64,000 nucleotides of DNA from Bacteroidota bacterium (GTDB taxonomy: Bacteria > Bacteroidota > Bacteroidia > Bacteroidales > Prolixibacteraceae): assembly GCA_023428545.1 (NCBI GenBank), contig JAEYXH010000012.1, positions 39,067-103,066 of the forward strand, written 5' to 3'. How positions within the stretch are numbered: the first letter of the stretch is position 1; each line of letters begins with the position of its first letter. Position numbers and translations under genes: made by a program. Shown here piece by piece: positions 34,626 through 43,416 of this stretch. The notes under the pieces were generated by a model, which was not told the DNA's origin, did no database searches, and saw only the letters and a program-made list of their open reading frames with translations.

Positions 34626-35320
34626 TTTGGTTTGTGGTCATTTTGTCGACTGTTGGCATGGCATCAGAAAAAGATAAGATTTACGAAGCGTATATCTCAG
34701 GTAATATGGCCTTGTGGAAAGAAACCATCGATAAAATGGAAAAAATCCTCCCAAAATCCAATGCATCTACTCTTGAACTGGTTAATTACCAATATGGTTA
34801 TATTGGCTGGGCAATGGGTAGTGAAAGGCAATCAGAAGCCAGGCAGTATCTGCGTTTGGCAGAAGCTCACCTGGATGAATTAGGCAAACGAGGGTTTTCT
34901 GTTGCCTCAGTGCAGGCATACCAGTCGGCAATGTTTGGATTTCGTATTGGTCTAAATAGGTTACAGGCGCCAATACTAGGGCCCAAGAGTGTAAGCTATT
35001 CAAAAAATGCCATTGAATCTGATCCGGAAAACCCACTGGGATACATCCAGCTCGGGAATGCTGAATATTATATGCCAGCAGCATTTGGCGGATCAAAGAA
35101 AAAGGCTTTGGAATATTACCTGAAGGCAAGAGCTTTAATGGAGAAACAAAAATCAGGGATAAAAAATGACTGGAATTACCTGAATCTGTTAACGCTCATT
35201 GGTCAGGCTTATATTGGCATTTCCGAGAATGGGAAAGCAAAGAAAGTGTTTGAAGAAATATTACGTATTGAACCCAATTTTTTATGGGTAAAAAATGAAT
35301 TATCGAAAACCGTTGAATAA
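34601..35320 (+). CDS. Secreted TPR-like protein in carotenoid operon
   Basis: A 239-residue protein beginning at TTG. Residues 1-20 form a signal peptide (GFLIWFVVILSTVGMA). The rest is alpha-helical with TPR-type repeats, for example NPLGYIQLGNAEYYMPAAFGG near residue 143 (given here in part: LGYIQLGNAEYYMPAAFGG) and LTLIGQAYIGISENGKAKKVFEEIL near residue 190 (core GQAYIGISENGKAKKVFEEI). It overlaps the glycosyltransferase gene by 25 bp and precedes crtI by 14 bp. Its link to carotenoids is positional only; it might assist assembly or transport of the pigment. Confidence 0.75.
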   Translation: MERKIGFLIWFVVILSTVGMASEKDKIYEAYISGNMALWKETIDKMEKILPKSNASTLELVNYQYGYIGWAMGSERQSEARQYLRLAEAHLDELGKRGFSVASVQAYQSAMFGFRIGLNRLQAPILGPKSVSYSKNAIESDPENPLGYIQLGNAEYYMPAAFGGSKKKALEYYLKARALMEKQKSGIKNDWNYLNLLTLIGQAYIGISENGKAKKVFEEILRIEPNFLWVKNELSKTVE

Positions 35321-35334
35321 TTAAATGTCATAAT

Positions 35335-36816
35335 ATGAGTCAGAAAGTATTGGTTGTCGGTGCCGGGCTAGGAGGTATTGCCACGGCTCTCAGGTTAGCG
35401 AAAAGGGGATACGAAGTTGAAATCCTTGAAAAGAATTCACAGGCTGGTGGCCGGTTAAACCAGATCAAAAAAGATGGTTTCACTTTCGACACAGGTCCGA
35501 GTTTCTTTAGTATGTCATATGAATTTGAGGAGTTTGCCAAAGATTGTGGCATACAGTTACCTTTTAAGTATGTCGAGCTTGATCCGCTCTACTCCGTCCA
35601 TATCAAGGGTAATCCTCGCATCTTTCAGTTATACAAGGATTTGGATAAACTGGCCGAACAATTCAATGATTTTGAACCCGGCTTCAAGAAAAAAATGGAG
35701 AAGTATCTGAAAAAATCGGGAAAGCTCTTCGATGATACGATCGATATTGTCATCAAGCGCAATTTTGATTCTCTACCGGCCTATATTCTTGCCCTGGCAA
35801 CCGTAAACCCAATACACCTGCCCATATTGTTCCGCAGTTTTTATGATCAGGTTAAAAAATACTTTTCATCGAAAGAGGCCAGGATGATCATTTCGTTGGT
35901 TGCTTTTTTCCTGGGCCGAACCCCTTTCGATACCAACGCGGTTTACACCCTGCTGTCCTATACAGAGTTCAGGCACAACGGATATTTCAACGTAGAAGGC
36001 GGTATGTACAAAATCGTAGAAGGGATTGTTGATGAGCTGAAAAAGGCAAAGGTGAAAATCCATTACAACACTGAAATAGTCAGGTTTGAGGGTGAGGATG
36101 GAAAATTGAGTAAGCTAGTGGATCAGAATGGTAAAGTTTGGACTGCCGATTCTTTCCTTGTGAACAGTGATGCCGCCAATTTCAGGCATAGGGTTTTCAA
36201 GCGTAAAGGTTTTGAGATTGACCGGATGGAAAAAAAGAGCTGGACAATGGGTTATCTAACCATATATCTGGGAATCAATATAAAACTACCCGAGATTAAT
36301 CATCACAATTACTATTTGGGAGAAGATTTCGAGAGCTATGCCCACAATATTCTTCACAAGAAGGAGGTTCTGGATAATCCATATTATTATGTGAACGTTC
36401 TCTCAAGGAAAAATCCGGAATGTGCTCCTGAAGGTTGTGAAAGCCTGTTTTTTGTTTGTCCGGTTCCCAATCTTTTGGCCAAGCCCGACTGGAGCGACAA
36501 GGATCAGATTGTCGACAAAGTGATTCGTGATTTCTCTGACAGAATTGGCGTTAACATTAACGACAAGATCGTTTCAAAAACAGTCTATACACCCATTGAC
36601 TGGCAAGACCAGTTCAATTTGTTCATGGGTAGCGGATTGGGATTATCTCATAACCTTGGACAGATAGGCGGTTTTAGGGCTCCAAATCAAGATGAGGATT
36701 TTGCCAACGTGTTTTATGCCGGAGCATCAACGGTTCCAGGTGCCGGATTACCCATGGCCATCATCAGTTCAAAACTGGCTACAGAACGAATTATGGAATT
36801 TTCTTCAAAAAAGTAA
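35335..36816 (+). CDS. crtI: Phytoene desaturase family FAD enzyme
   Basis: A 493-residue flavoenzyme with the N-terminal dinucleotide fold VVGAGLGGIATALRLAKRG near residue 6, the RLNQI loop, TFDTGPSFFS near residue 49, and the C-terminal FAD-binding segment ending GAGLPMAIISSKLA. CrtI makes lycopene or neurosporene from phytoene. As only one desaturase is encoded here, it may also perform or leave open the 3,4-desaturation that usually accompanies CruF products. Last biosynthetic gene of the operon. Confidence 0.9.
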   Translation: MSQKVLVVGAGLGGIATALRLAKRGYEVEILEKNSQAGGRLNQIKKDGFTFDTGPSFFSMSYEFEEFAKDCGIQLPFKYVELDPLYSVHIKGNPRIFQLYKDLDKLAEQFNDFEPGFKKKMEKYLKKSGKLFDDTIDIVIKRNFDSLPAYILALATVNPIHLPILFRSFYDQVKKYFSSKEARMIISLVAFFLGRTPFDTNAVYTLLSYTEFRHNGYFNVEGGMYKIVEGIVDELKKAKVKIHYNTEIVRFEGEDGKLSKLVDQNGKVWTADSFLVNSDAANFRHRVFKRKGFEIDRMEKKSWTMGYLTIYLGINIKLPEINHHNYYLGEDFESYAHNILHKKEVLDNPYYYVNVLSRKNPECAPEGCESLFFVCPVPNLLAKPDWSDKDQIVDKVIRDFSDRIGVNINDKIVSKTVYTPIDWQDQFNLFMGSGLGLSHNLGQIGGFRAPNQDEDFANVFYAGASTVPGAGLPMAIISSKLATERIMEFSSKK

Positions 36817-36848
36817 CCAACCAATTGCATTAACTGATCAATAATTTC

Positions 36849-36885
36849 TTTGTTTACCTTATAATTGCATAAGATTAAACAAAAT
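36849..36885. promoter_or_regulatory. Extended palindrome upstream of the B12-binding MerR gene
   Basis: TTTGTTTA (36849-36856) faces TAAACAAA (36876-36883), with an inner pair CTTAT (36858-36862) and ATAAG (36869-36873). The right half contains ATTAAACAAAAT (36874-36885), identical to the crtB upstream site. It lies 57-93 bp before the regulator start, consistent with autoregulation. Confidence 0.55.
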
Positions 36886-36941
36886 GGTGCCTGATGCGTT
36901 ATTTATGAAAATGTGTCTGATATAGCATCAATTATAATGTG

Positions 36942-37820
36942 ATGACGAACAAGTATTCCATAAAGGATTTAGAAGTTTTATCAGGGGTTAAGGCCCATAC
37001 GATCCGCATTTGGGAAAAGCGATACAATCTGCTTTCCCCGGAGCGTACTGATACCAATATACGATATTACGATGATAATGACCTTCGTAAGATAATCAAT
37101 GTTTCTTTCCTGGTCAGGCATCACTTTAAAATCTCCAGAATAGCTACCTGGGATCCTTCTCGCATCCAGTCTGAAGTTCTCAATATTTCGAACAATTCCG
37201 GAGAAAAAGATGAAATGACCGAGCAGCTCATTGCTTGTCTGATATCCTTTGAGAACCAAAAATTCCTGAAGCTTGTCAATGATATTATTCGTGATCTGGG
37301 GATGGAGGAGGCTTATGCGAAAGTGTTTTTTGGTTTTCTCGAAAAATTGGGCATCTATTGGCAGGCAGGAGTCCTTTACCCTGCTCAGGAACACTTTGTG
37401 TCAAACGTACTTAGGCAAAAGCTACTGGCCGAGATTGAATTTGCAGAGGCCGAGACTAAGAACAAGCCCAACATGTTGTTTTTTCTCCATGAAAAGGAAA
37501 TGCATGAACTGGGATTGCTTTTTTACTCCTGGATTGCAAGGAAGTCAGGTTACAATGTTATATATCTGGGTACTCAGGTGCCATTTGAAGATCTTGAGAG
37601 AGTTGCAACTGCAACCCGTTTCGATGCTGTGCTGACCTCATTTGTCAACCCAATGGAAGATGGCTTTTTTCTGGACTATATAAATAAGTTACTCCCATTG
37701 TTTCCAAGCCAGGAAATCTATGTCGCAGGATATCAGGTCAAAAATATTATGGGGGAGCTTCCGGAAAGGGTTGAAGCTATCAGGGATTACCATGCACTCA
37801 TGCAAAAGTTGTCGAAGTAA
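36942..37820 (+). CDS. MerR-type regulator with cobalamin-binding domain (CarH/LitR-like)
   Basis: A 292-residue regulator: MerR helix-turn-helix at the N-terminus (YSIKDLEVLSGVKAHTIRIW), a helical bundle, and a B12-binding Rossmann domain with the E-x-H-x-x-G signature at residues 186-191 (EMHELG). In CarH proteins this domain holds adenosylcobalamin and light breaks the DNA-bound tetramer, switching on carotenoid genes. Location right after the carotenoid operon and the shared 12-mer before crtB support the same role here. I prefer ATG at 36942 over the GTG one codon earlier. Confidence 0.88.
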   Translation: MTNKYSIKDLEVLSGVKAHTIRIWEKRYNLLSPERTDTNIRYYDDNDLRKIINVSFLVRHHFKISRIATWDPSRIQSEVLNISNNSGEKDEMTEQLIACLISFENQKFLKLVNDIIRDLGMEEAYAKVFFGFLEKLGIYWQAGVLYPAQEHFVSNVLRQKLLAEIEFAEAETKNKPNMLFFLHEKEMHELGLLFYSWIARKSGYNVIYLGTQVPFEDLERVATATRFDAVLTSFVNPMEDGFFLDYINKLLPLFPSQEIYVAGYQVKNIMGELPERVEAIRDYHALMQKLSK

Positions 37821-37926
37821 AGTATTGAGGTAGTTTCACAAGCAGGTGCAATCCAATTTTTGGTTTCCTGTAAAATCGACAGTAATGTTTCCTATATTTA
37901 TTGCATAAATTGAAACAATACTGAAC

Positions 37927-39795
37927 ATGAAACCTGACAATTCGTTCCTCATTCAATTAAAGGAGTTCGGACTGAAACTAATCCTACTGACATTCATCTT
38001 CATTCCGTTGTATAGTTTTTCCCAACCCAGCGGGGGGCCTTATGGTCCTGTTCGGCAGAGTTATGGTCTACCCCAGATAGCAGGAAACATCATTTTTGTC
38101 TCGCCAGACGGTCGTAACGACGCTGACGGATCAAGATTAGATTCGCCGACAACCCTTGAGGCCGCAATCTCCAGGGTTTCATCCGGAGATGCAATCATCT
38201 TAAGGGGTGGTATTTACCGGACCGGCAACCTGTTACTGAATCAAGGTATCACCATGCAGCCCTATATGGATGAACAGCCGGTTTTGAAAGGCACTTTTGT
38301 CGCCGATAAATGGAAGAATTTAGGGAATGGTTTGTGGACTACCCATTGGGATAAACTTTTTCCGGCCGCACCTGCCGACTGGTGGCAGCGCGACAGGGAA
38401 GGGAAACGTACTCCTTTGCATAAGTTCAATAACGACATGGTTTTTGTTGACGGCACATTTCTGCAATCTGCAGGCTATGAGGCAGAGGTTGATGAGAATT
38501 CGTTCTATATTGATTATCAAACCGGAACAGTGTATATTGGGGTGGACCCAAGTGACAAACTGATTGAAATCACCGCCTTTGATGTGGCCTTGCATCGTAC
38601 CACCAAAGTGGTACATGGCAAATCAAATGACGGGAAGGGGCCGGTAATACGGGGTATTTCCTTTACACAATATGCATATCGTGCTTTTGAGTTTGACGGA
38701 TACAATCCGGAAGAAGTATCTCCCGAAACAGCACATGGCAAGGACGTCGTCGGGACCACTTTGGAACATTGTAACATATCCTATTGCTCGAGGGTCGCCG
38801 GTTACTTCAGGGGCGACCATCTGACAATCCGACATTGCAAAGTGAGCGACACAAGTACCGAAGGAATCTTTGTGCTAAGCTCTTCCGATGTACTTCTGGA
38901 AAAGAACATTTTTACCCGAAACAATATTGAACGAATTACGGGATACTATCCTTCAGCGGTTAAAATCTTTAATCAGTGCTACCGGGTCACATGTGTTGAT
39001 AATTTGGTGAAGGATCTGCCTTTTTCAAACGGGATTTGGTATGATGTCGGCAACGTTGACGGGGTTTTCATCAATAATTGGATTGAAAACGTTGGAATTG
39101 TGGAGCGGCATATAACTGGTAACCAGACCTGGCCGAGTGAAAGTGGATTTTTCTTTGAAATTTCAAAGGGGGCTATATGTGCCGGAAATGTATTTGTGAA
39201 TTGTGAAATGGGTGTTCACATCCTGAATAGTTGTGATGTGAAAATGTATCAGAATACATTTGTGAACAGTACTGCCACTTTTGCCAGGAGCGAAAGAAGC
39301 GCCCAGGGTGATCATTTTGGTTGGCACCCGGCCTCAGGGCCTGACGTTGATGAACGTGACGGTCATGTTTTTATCAACAACCTGATGTATGGGGAACCGG
39401 GTTTTCACCGACCACTTTTGTTTGTGTGGCAACGTGATTTTCTTTGCGAGCGACTGGCCGATCCCCAGTTCGATAATATCGACCACAATATCTATGCATT
39501 GGATTCAAAAGGGAAGTCACCCCTGATCCTTTGGAGCCCGGCGAAGACTGCGGGATGTATAGCGGAAATGAATTCACCCAAAGACCTGAATCAATTATTG
39601 CCTCAATTTTCGAAAAACAGTATGCTATATTTGGGCATGAATGTTTTTCAGAGTCCTGAACTCAAGCGCTTTTCTTTACAGGAAAGTTTCGCCGATAACA
39701 GCCAGGGATCTGTTATACCCGAGGACATCAGGCTTTTGTTAAAAAGGCCAAAGAAGGAATCTCCGTATATTGGAGCCTATCCCGCAGGCAGATAA
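37927..39795 (+). CDS. Secreted right-handed beta-helix protein
   Basis: A 622-residue exported protein. An N-terminal signal (hydrophobic run LILLTFIFIPLYSFSQ) is followed by a DUF1565-like opening (FVSPDGRNDADGS; LRGGIYR) and then parallel beta-helix coils with Asn/Asp-rich turns (VLLEKNIFTRNNI, VFINNWIENVG, VKMYQNTFVN). Such folds are common in polysaccharide lyases and glycoside hydrolases. I cannot place it in a known lyase family. It stands alone between the MerR gene and the flavin oxidoreductase. Confidence 0.8.
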   Translation: MKPDNSFLIQLKEFGLKLILLTFIFIPLYSFSQPSGGPYGPVRQSYGLPQIAGNIIFVSPDGRNDADGSRLDSPTTLEAAISRVSSGDAIILRGGIYRTGNLLLNQGITMQPYMDEQPVLKGTFVADKWKNLGNGLWTTHWDKLFPAAPADWWQRDREGKRTPLHKFNNDMVFVDGTFLQSAGYEAEVDENSFYIDYQTGTVYIGVDPSDKLIEITAFDVALHRTTKVVHGKSNDGKGPVIRGISFTQYAYRAFEFDGYNPEEVSPETAHGKDVVGTTLEHCNISYCSRVAGYFRGDHLTIRHCKVSDTSTEGIFVLSSSDVLLEKNIFTRNNIERITGYYPSAVKIFNQCYRVTCVDNLVKDLPFSNGIWYDVGNVDGVFINNWIENVGIVERHITGNQTWPSESGFFFEISKGAICAGNVFVNCEMGVHILNSCDVKMYQNTFVNSTATFARSERSAQGDHFGWHPASGPDVDERDGHVFINNLMYGEPGFHRPLLFVWQRDFLCERLADPQFDNIDHNIYALDSKGKSPLILWSPAKTAGCIAEMNSPKDLNQLLPQFSKNSMLYLGMNVFQSPELKRFSLQESFADNSQGSVIPEDIRLLLKRPKKESPYIGAYPAGR

Positions 39796-39856
39796 CTCCA
39801 ATTTTTTCTGGGAAAAAGCACAAGTTTTAATCGATTATCAAATTAGCATATTTAAA

Positions 39857-40918
39857 ATGTCAAAACTTTTAACTCCCCTTGCCATAAAGGATATCACCTT
39901 TAAAAATCGTATCGCGATTTCTCCGATGTGCCAATATTCTGCATGGGATGGATATGCCAACAACTGGCATTTGGTTCATTATGGAAGCAGGGCAGTTGGA
40001 GGGGCAGGACTGGTTATCCAAGAAGCTACCGGAGTTTCTCCGGAGGGTAGGATTACGCCAGGTGATTTAGGGATATACCTGGACGAACACATTGAAAATT
40101 TGACCGCCATTACTACCTTCATAAAACAGCATGGTTCTGTGCCCGGAATCCAATTGGCACATGCCGGGCGAAAGGCAGGTTGCGCTCGTCCATGGGAGGG
40201 AGGAAAGCAACTAACTCTTGATGAAGGTGGCTGGAAAACTGTAGCCCCTTCTCCGATCCCATTTTCCCCGAATGACTTGCAACCTGATGAGCTGGACCTC
40301 TCTGGAATAATGAAGGTCGTGGCTGATTTCAGAGCGGCAGCTGTCCGTTCCCTGGATGCCGGCTTCCAGGTGTTGGAAATTCATGCTGCTCATGGCTATC
40401 TGATTCATGAATTCCTGTCACCACTAACGAACCACAGGGCCGATTCGTATGGCGGATCTTTTGAGAACCGTATCAGGTTATTGATGGAGGTCGTACGGTC
40501 GGTCCAGACAGTTTGGCCACCCAACCTGCCACTTTTTGTCCGTATTTCTGCAACTGATTGGGTAGAAGGAGGCTGGGATATTGATGAAGCGGTGAAATTG
40601 GCAGCATTGCTTAAGAGTGAAGGGGTTGACCTGATCGATACATCATCAGGTGGCCTGGTCCCGGATGCCAAAATACCTTTTACCCCCGGATACCAAGTTG
40701 CTTTTGCCGGCAGGATCAGGAAGGAGACCGGAATCATGACTGGTGCCGTTGGATTGATCACTACAGCCTCACAGGCTGATGCAATCCTGATGGAAGATCA
40801 TGCCGATATGATCCTCATAGCCCGGGAGTCATTGAGAAATCCATATTTTGGTTTAACAGCGGGAAAGGAACTATCAGATGAGGTCGAATGGCCAATCCAA
40901 TACATTAGGGCGAAATAA
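39857..40918 (+). CDS. NADH:flavin oxidoreductase, YqjM/old yellow enzyme type
   Basis: A 353-residue FMN-dependent ene-reductase. Family marks: CQYSAWDG near residue 26, QLAHAGRK near residue 100, the catalytic/binding segment EIHAAHGYLIHEFLSP near residue 172, and SYGGSFENR. The conserved Cys of the YqjM class is in PMCQYS. I start at 39857 (MSKLLTPLAIKD), which gives the family's normal beginning; the open frame extends upstream over the end of the beta-helix gene, but that part is not conserved-looking. Reduces activated C=C bonds; physiological substrate unknown. Confidence 0.9.
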   Translation: MSKLLTPLAIKDITFKNRIAISPMCQYSAWDGYANNWHLVHYGSRAVGGAGLVIQEATGVSPEGRITPGDLGIYLDEHIENLTAITTFIKQHGSVPGIQLAHAGRKAGCARPWEGGKQLTLDEGGWKTVAPSPIPFSPNDLQPDELDLSGIMKVVADFRAAAVRSLDAGFQVLEIHAAHGYLIHEFLSPLTNHRADSYGGSFENRIRLLMEVVRSVQTVWPPNLPLFVRISATDWVEGGWDIDEAVKLAALLKSEGVDLIDTSSGGLVPDAKIPFTPGYQVAFAGRIRKETGIMTGAVGLITTASQADAILMEDHADMILIARESLRNPYFGLTAGKELSDEVEWPIQYIRAK

Positions 40919-40932
40919 TGGTAAAAAATATT

Positions 40933-40951
40933 GGCGCAATTTATAAGCGCC
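40933..40951 (+). terminator. Small hairpin after the flavin oxidoreductase gene
   Basis: GGCGC-AATTTATAA-GCGCC followed by a T-rich run; 15 bp past the stop, before the convergent Rrf2 gene. Confidence 0.45.
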
Positions 40952-41010
40952 TTTGTACCTTTTCTTTTTTGGAAGCTTACTGATATTCTTAAATATTCAT
41001 GCAAGAGGCA

Positions 41011-41469
41011 TTACTCCTGGTAGACCGATATAGGAGTTTTTATTTCTTTATCAGGATTTAATGATAACTCCTTGTTGATTAAATCCTGAAGGGTGATGCC
41101 TTGCAGATAATTAATAATAAGCTGATTAAGATTGCCATAAACTCCTTGTGATGAACACTTTCCCGAACGGTCACATATTTCATTATCCGAAAGACAATCC
41201 ACTACACAAATTGCCGGTTCGAATGCCTGGTAGATGTCGTACAAAGAAATTTTTTCAGGTGATTTGCACAGGATATAACCACTTTTTTTGCCCTTTACAT
41301 TTCGGACAAGCATGGCAGTCTTGAGGGCATGAATGATATGGTCAAGATATTTAAGCGAAATCTCCTGTCGCTCCGCAATGTCTTTTTGGAAAACTCCCGT
41401 TTGGGAGTTATTCATGGCTATTTCGAGCATGGCTCTGATACCATACCTGGTTTTTGCATTCAGCTTCAC
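41011..41469 (-). CDS. Rrf2-family transcriptional regulator with three-cysteine motif
   Basis: A 152-residue winged-helix regulator starting with the Rrf2 opening KLNAKTRYGIRAMLEIA. After the dimer helix it has Cys residues in DCLSDNEICDRSGKC, spaced C-x6-C-x5-C, close to the cluster-binding motif of NsrR/IscR-type proteins, so it probably senses iron-sulfur status, redox or NO. It is the last gene of the yceI-porin-yceI-rrf2 minus-strand group (15 bp after the second yceI) and probably regulates the group through the palindrome at 44104-44129. Confidence 0.88.
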   Translation of the reverse strand: MKLNAKTRYGIRAMLEIAMNNSQTGVFQKDIAERQEISLKYLDHIIHALKTAMLVRNVKGKKSGYILCKSPEKISLYDIYQAFEPAICVVDCLSDNEICDRSGKCSSQGVYGNLNQLIINYLQGITLQDLINKELSLNPDKEIKTPISVYQE

Positions 41470-41484
41470 GATAACCCGTTTAGT

Positions 41485-42075
41485 TTATGTTTCAGTGATT
41501 AAAATTTTAAAGTTAATATTTACTTTATTATTTAATCTAACCAATCCCATAAATTTTTTCGGTGGCTCGAGCAAAAAGTCTGATAGATAAATATTTGCGT
41601 TGCCGGAAAGTGTTTTGAATCCGGACATATGCTTTATAGCGGAGTGATTTGTCTTTATTTTCCGTGTGTGTCCCGAAAGGCTGACTTCAAGTTCAGTAGG
41701 TTCTCCTTCTTTACCTTCTTTTATTTGTTGATAGAACTGGTCAATTTCAATCCTTATTTTTACCGAGGGATGTTGTTCTGAATTCACCAGATTGTGAAAG
41801 TCATAAAGGATCATTTGATTTTTGCATTTCAGTCGCTCAATTGGTATCGTGAATATGATGGCTGAATTTTCATATTTACCTACAATTTCCTGTTTCTCAT
41901 TTTCCGTGGTTGAGTCGAGGAATAACTGAAATTTATTGATATTGGTTTCGCCCATTATTACAATATCCTGCAGCTTTGCAATATTTAAAGCAGGGGCTTG
42001 TTGTGCCTTGACAGTTGACAACTGCCAGCTTAAGGCAAAAAGAAGATAAAGTAATATGTTGGACTTGTATCTCAT
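41485..42075 (-). CDS. YceI-family protein, secreted
   Basis: A 196-residue protein with signal peptide ending VKAQ. It is a divergent YceI-like lipocalin fold: the typical tail pattern appears late (VSLSGHTRKIKTNHSA, ANIYLSDFLLEPPKKFMGLVRLNNKV). YceI proteins bind isoprenoid or lipid-like molecules in the periplasm. It shares the operon with a second, more canonical YceI (43417-44022) and a porin between them. Divergence from the other copy is high, so the two are not a recent duplication. Confidence 0.75.
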   Translation of the reverse strand: MRYKSNILLYLLFALSWQLSTVKAQQAPALNIAKLQDIVIMGETNINKFQLFLDSTTENEKQEIVGKYENSAIIFTIPIERLKCKNQMILYDFHNLVNSEQHPSVKIRIEIDQFYQQIKEGKEGEPTELEVSLSGHTRKIKTNHSAIKHMSGFKTLSGNANIYLSDFLLEPPKKFMGLVRLNNKVNINFKILITET

Positions 42076-42085
42076 GTGGTTTTAA

Positions 42086-42127
42086 TGGCCATCCCGTGTT
42101 TCAGCCTTTTAAATCACGGGATGGCCA
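42086..42127. terminator. Intercistronic hairpin between porin and second yceI
   Basis: Perfect 13-bp arms TGGCCATCCCGTG and CACGGGATGGCCA around a 16-nt loop. No T-tract follows on the minus strand, so it is more likely a partial terminator, processing site or mRNA-stabilising structure that sets the ratio of porin to downstream products. Confidence 0.5.
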
Positions 42128-42141
42128 ATGTTCTATTTATT

Positions 42142-43386
42142 TCAAAATGATATGCCTGCTTCCAGCATCATACCCTTAAATCCGGCGTTATCACCGTAAT
42201 TCGCGAAATTTTCATATTTCTGGTCTACATATTCGAGCTTGATTCCGACATTATCAGTCATGAACCATCCAGCTGCAAACTGAACACGATCAACATGCAT
42301 TTCAGGCTGTGATTTTTTGTTGTTCACAGTATTATATCGACTGCCGATATGAAACTGATCAGATTTGCCGAATCGGTAAATGGCCTCTATGGCTAATTGG
42401 TTAAAGTCATAATCAGCATTAGCCATGTTCAGACCTTTTGAATTCTGCAGTGTCCCAAAAATCTCGAGTCCATCATATTGAAGGAATAAGTTACCTACAA
42501 TCGTGTTGTCTTTCTTAAAGCTACCGGGACCCCAGTTTCCGGAGGTGAAGTTTTTGGTGATGTCAAATTCAGAACCATCACCAGCTTGACGATTCATTAC
42601 CAGATAATAGCGTGACCCTGTGCGGTCGCCACTATGCAATGATCCGCTAATTGTCTCTGCATGATGTGATCCGGATAAAGTTGCCCTAATCCTGAAAAGT
42701 TGGCTAACCTGTTTGTCAATACTTGCCTTCCATACATAAGCAAGTTCGTCGGTGAGGTTTCTTTCAATATAGGTCTTATTTTCGCCAGTACCTGTTGTAG
42801 TCCCCAATGCTGGTTTCAAGGTTCCGTTGTTGATACCACCCATCAATAATAATCCATTGTTCCTGAACATGATTTCGACCCCTGTATTTGTTGTGAAATC
42901 ATCGAGGATGTAGTTTCCTACGAAGGCGTTCCTAAGAATACTACCGTTATCAGATCTCCTGAAGTGCTGATCGCCGACGTTGGGATTCATCACCCCTGCC
43001 TTGATCGTCAAATATTGCATCAGCTTGTCTGCCGCCGGTAAAAAGGGAAGGTTGTCAATTAATAGATAGCCTCCTTTTACCCAGGTTTCGTTGTGATGAC
43101 GTGAGGAAAGATAGGTTTCCAGATTCACTTTAATCCCAGGGGCAAGAAGTGTGTTGATGTTAAAATTTGCCGTGGGTAAATTGAAATTGGATCCCAGTTC
43201 AATCAGTTCCCATGCAGGATTGCTGGCTTCATGATTGAGTGCTTGATACTGAATTGCAAAATCAGCACCAATGTTAACTTTGACTTTTTCAAAATCAGAC
43301 GGCACGAGCTTTGGTTCTTCAAAAACCTGAGCCTTAACTGAAACATATGCAAAGAATGCTAAAAAGAGCAAAATGGTGTTTTTCAT
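42142..43386 (-). CDS. Outer-membrane porin-like beta-barrel
   Basis: A 414-residue protein with signal peptide ending VKAQ and a pattern of alternating beta-strands ending in aromatic Phe (MLEAGISF), as in outer-membrane barrels of the phosphate-selective porin O/P type. Strand-like segments such as IKLEYVDQKYENF and SQFHIGSRYNTV occur throughout. The substrate is unknown. Placed between two YceI-family genes in one operon. Confidence 0.78.
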   Translation of the reverse strand: MKNTILLFLAFFAYVSVKAQVFEEPKLVPSDFEKVKVNIGADFAIQYQALNHEASNPAWELIELGSNFNLPTANFNINTLLAPGIKVNLETYLSSRHHNETWVKGGYLLIDNLPFLPAADKLMQYLTIKAGVMNPNVGDQHFRRSDNGSILRNAFVGNYILDDFTTNTGVEIMFRNNGLLLMGGINNGTLKPALGTTTGTGENKTYIERNLTDELAYVWKASIDKQVSQLFRIRATLSGSHHAETISGSLHSGDRTGSRYYLVMNRQAGDGSEFDITKNFTSGNWGPGSFKKDNTIVGNLFLQYDGLEIFGTLQNSKGLNMANADYDFNQLAIEAIYRFGKSDQFHIGSRYNTVNNKKSQPEMHVDRVQFAAGWFMTDNVGIKLEYVDQKYENFANYGDNAGFKGMMLEAGISF

Positions 43387-43416
43387 TGTATATGATATTT
43401 AATTTGTGATATGCAA

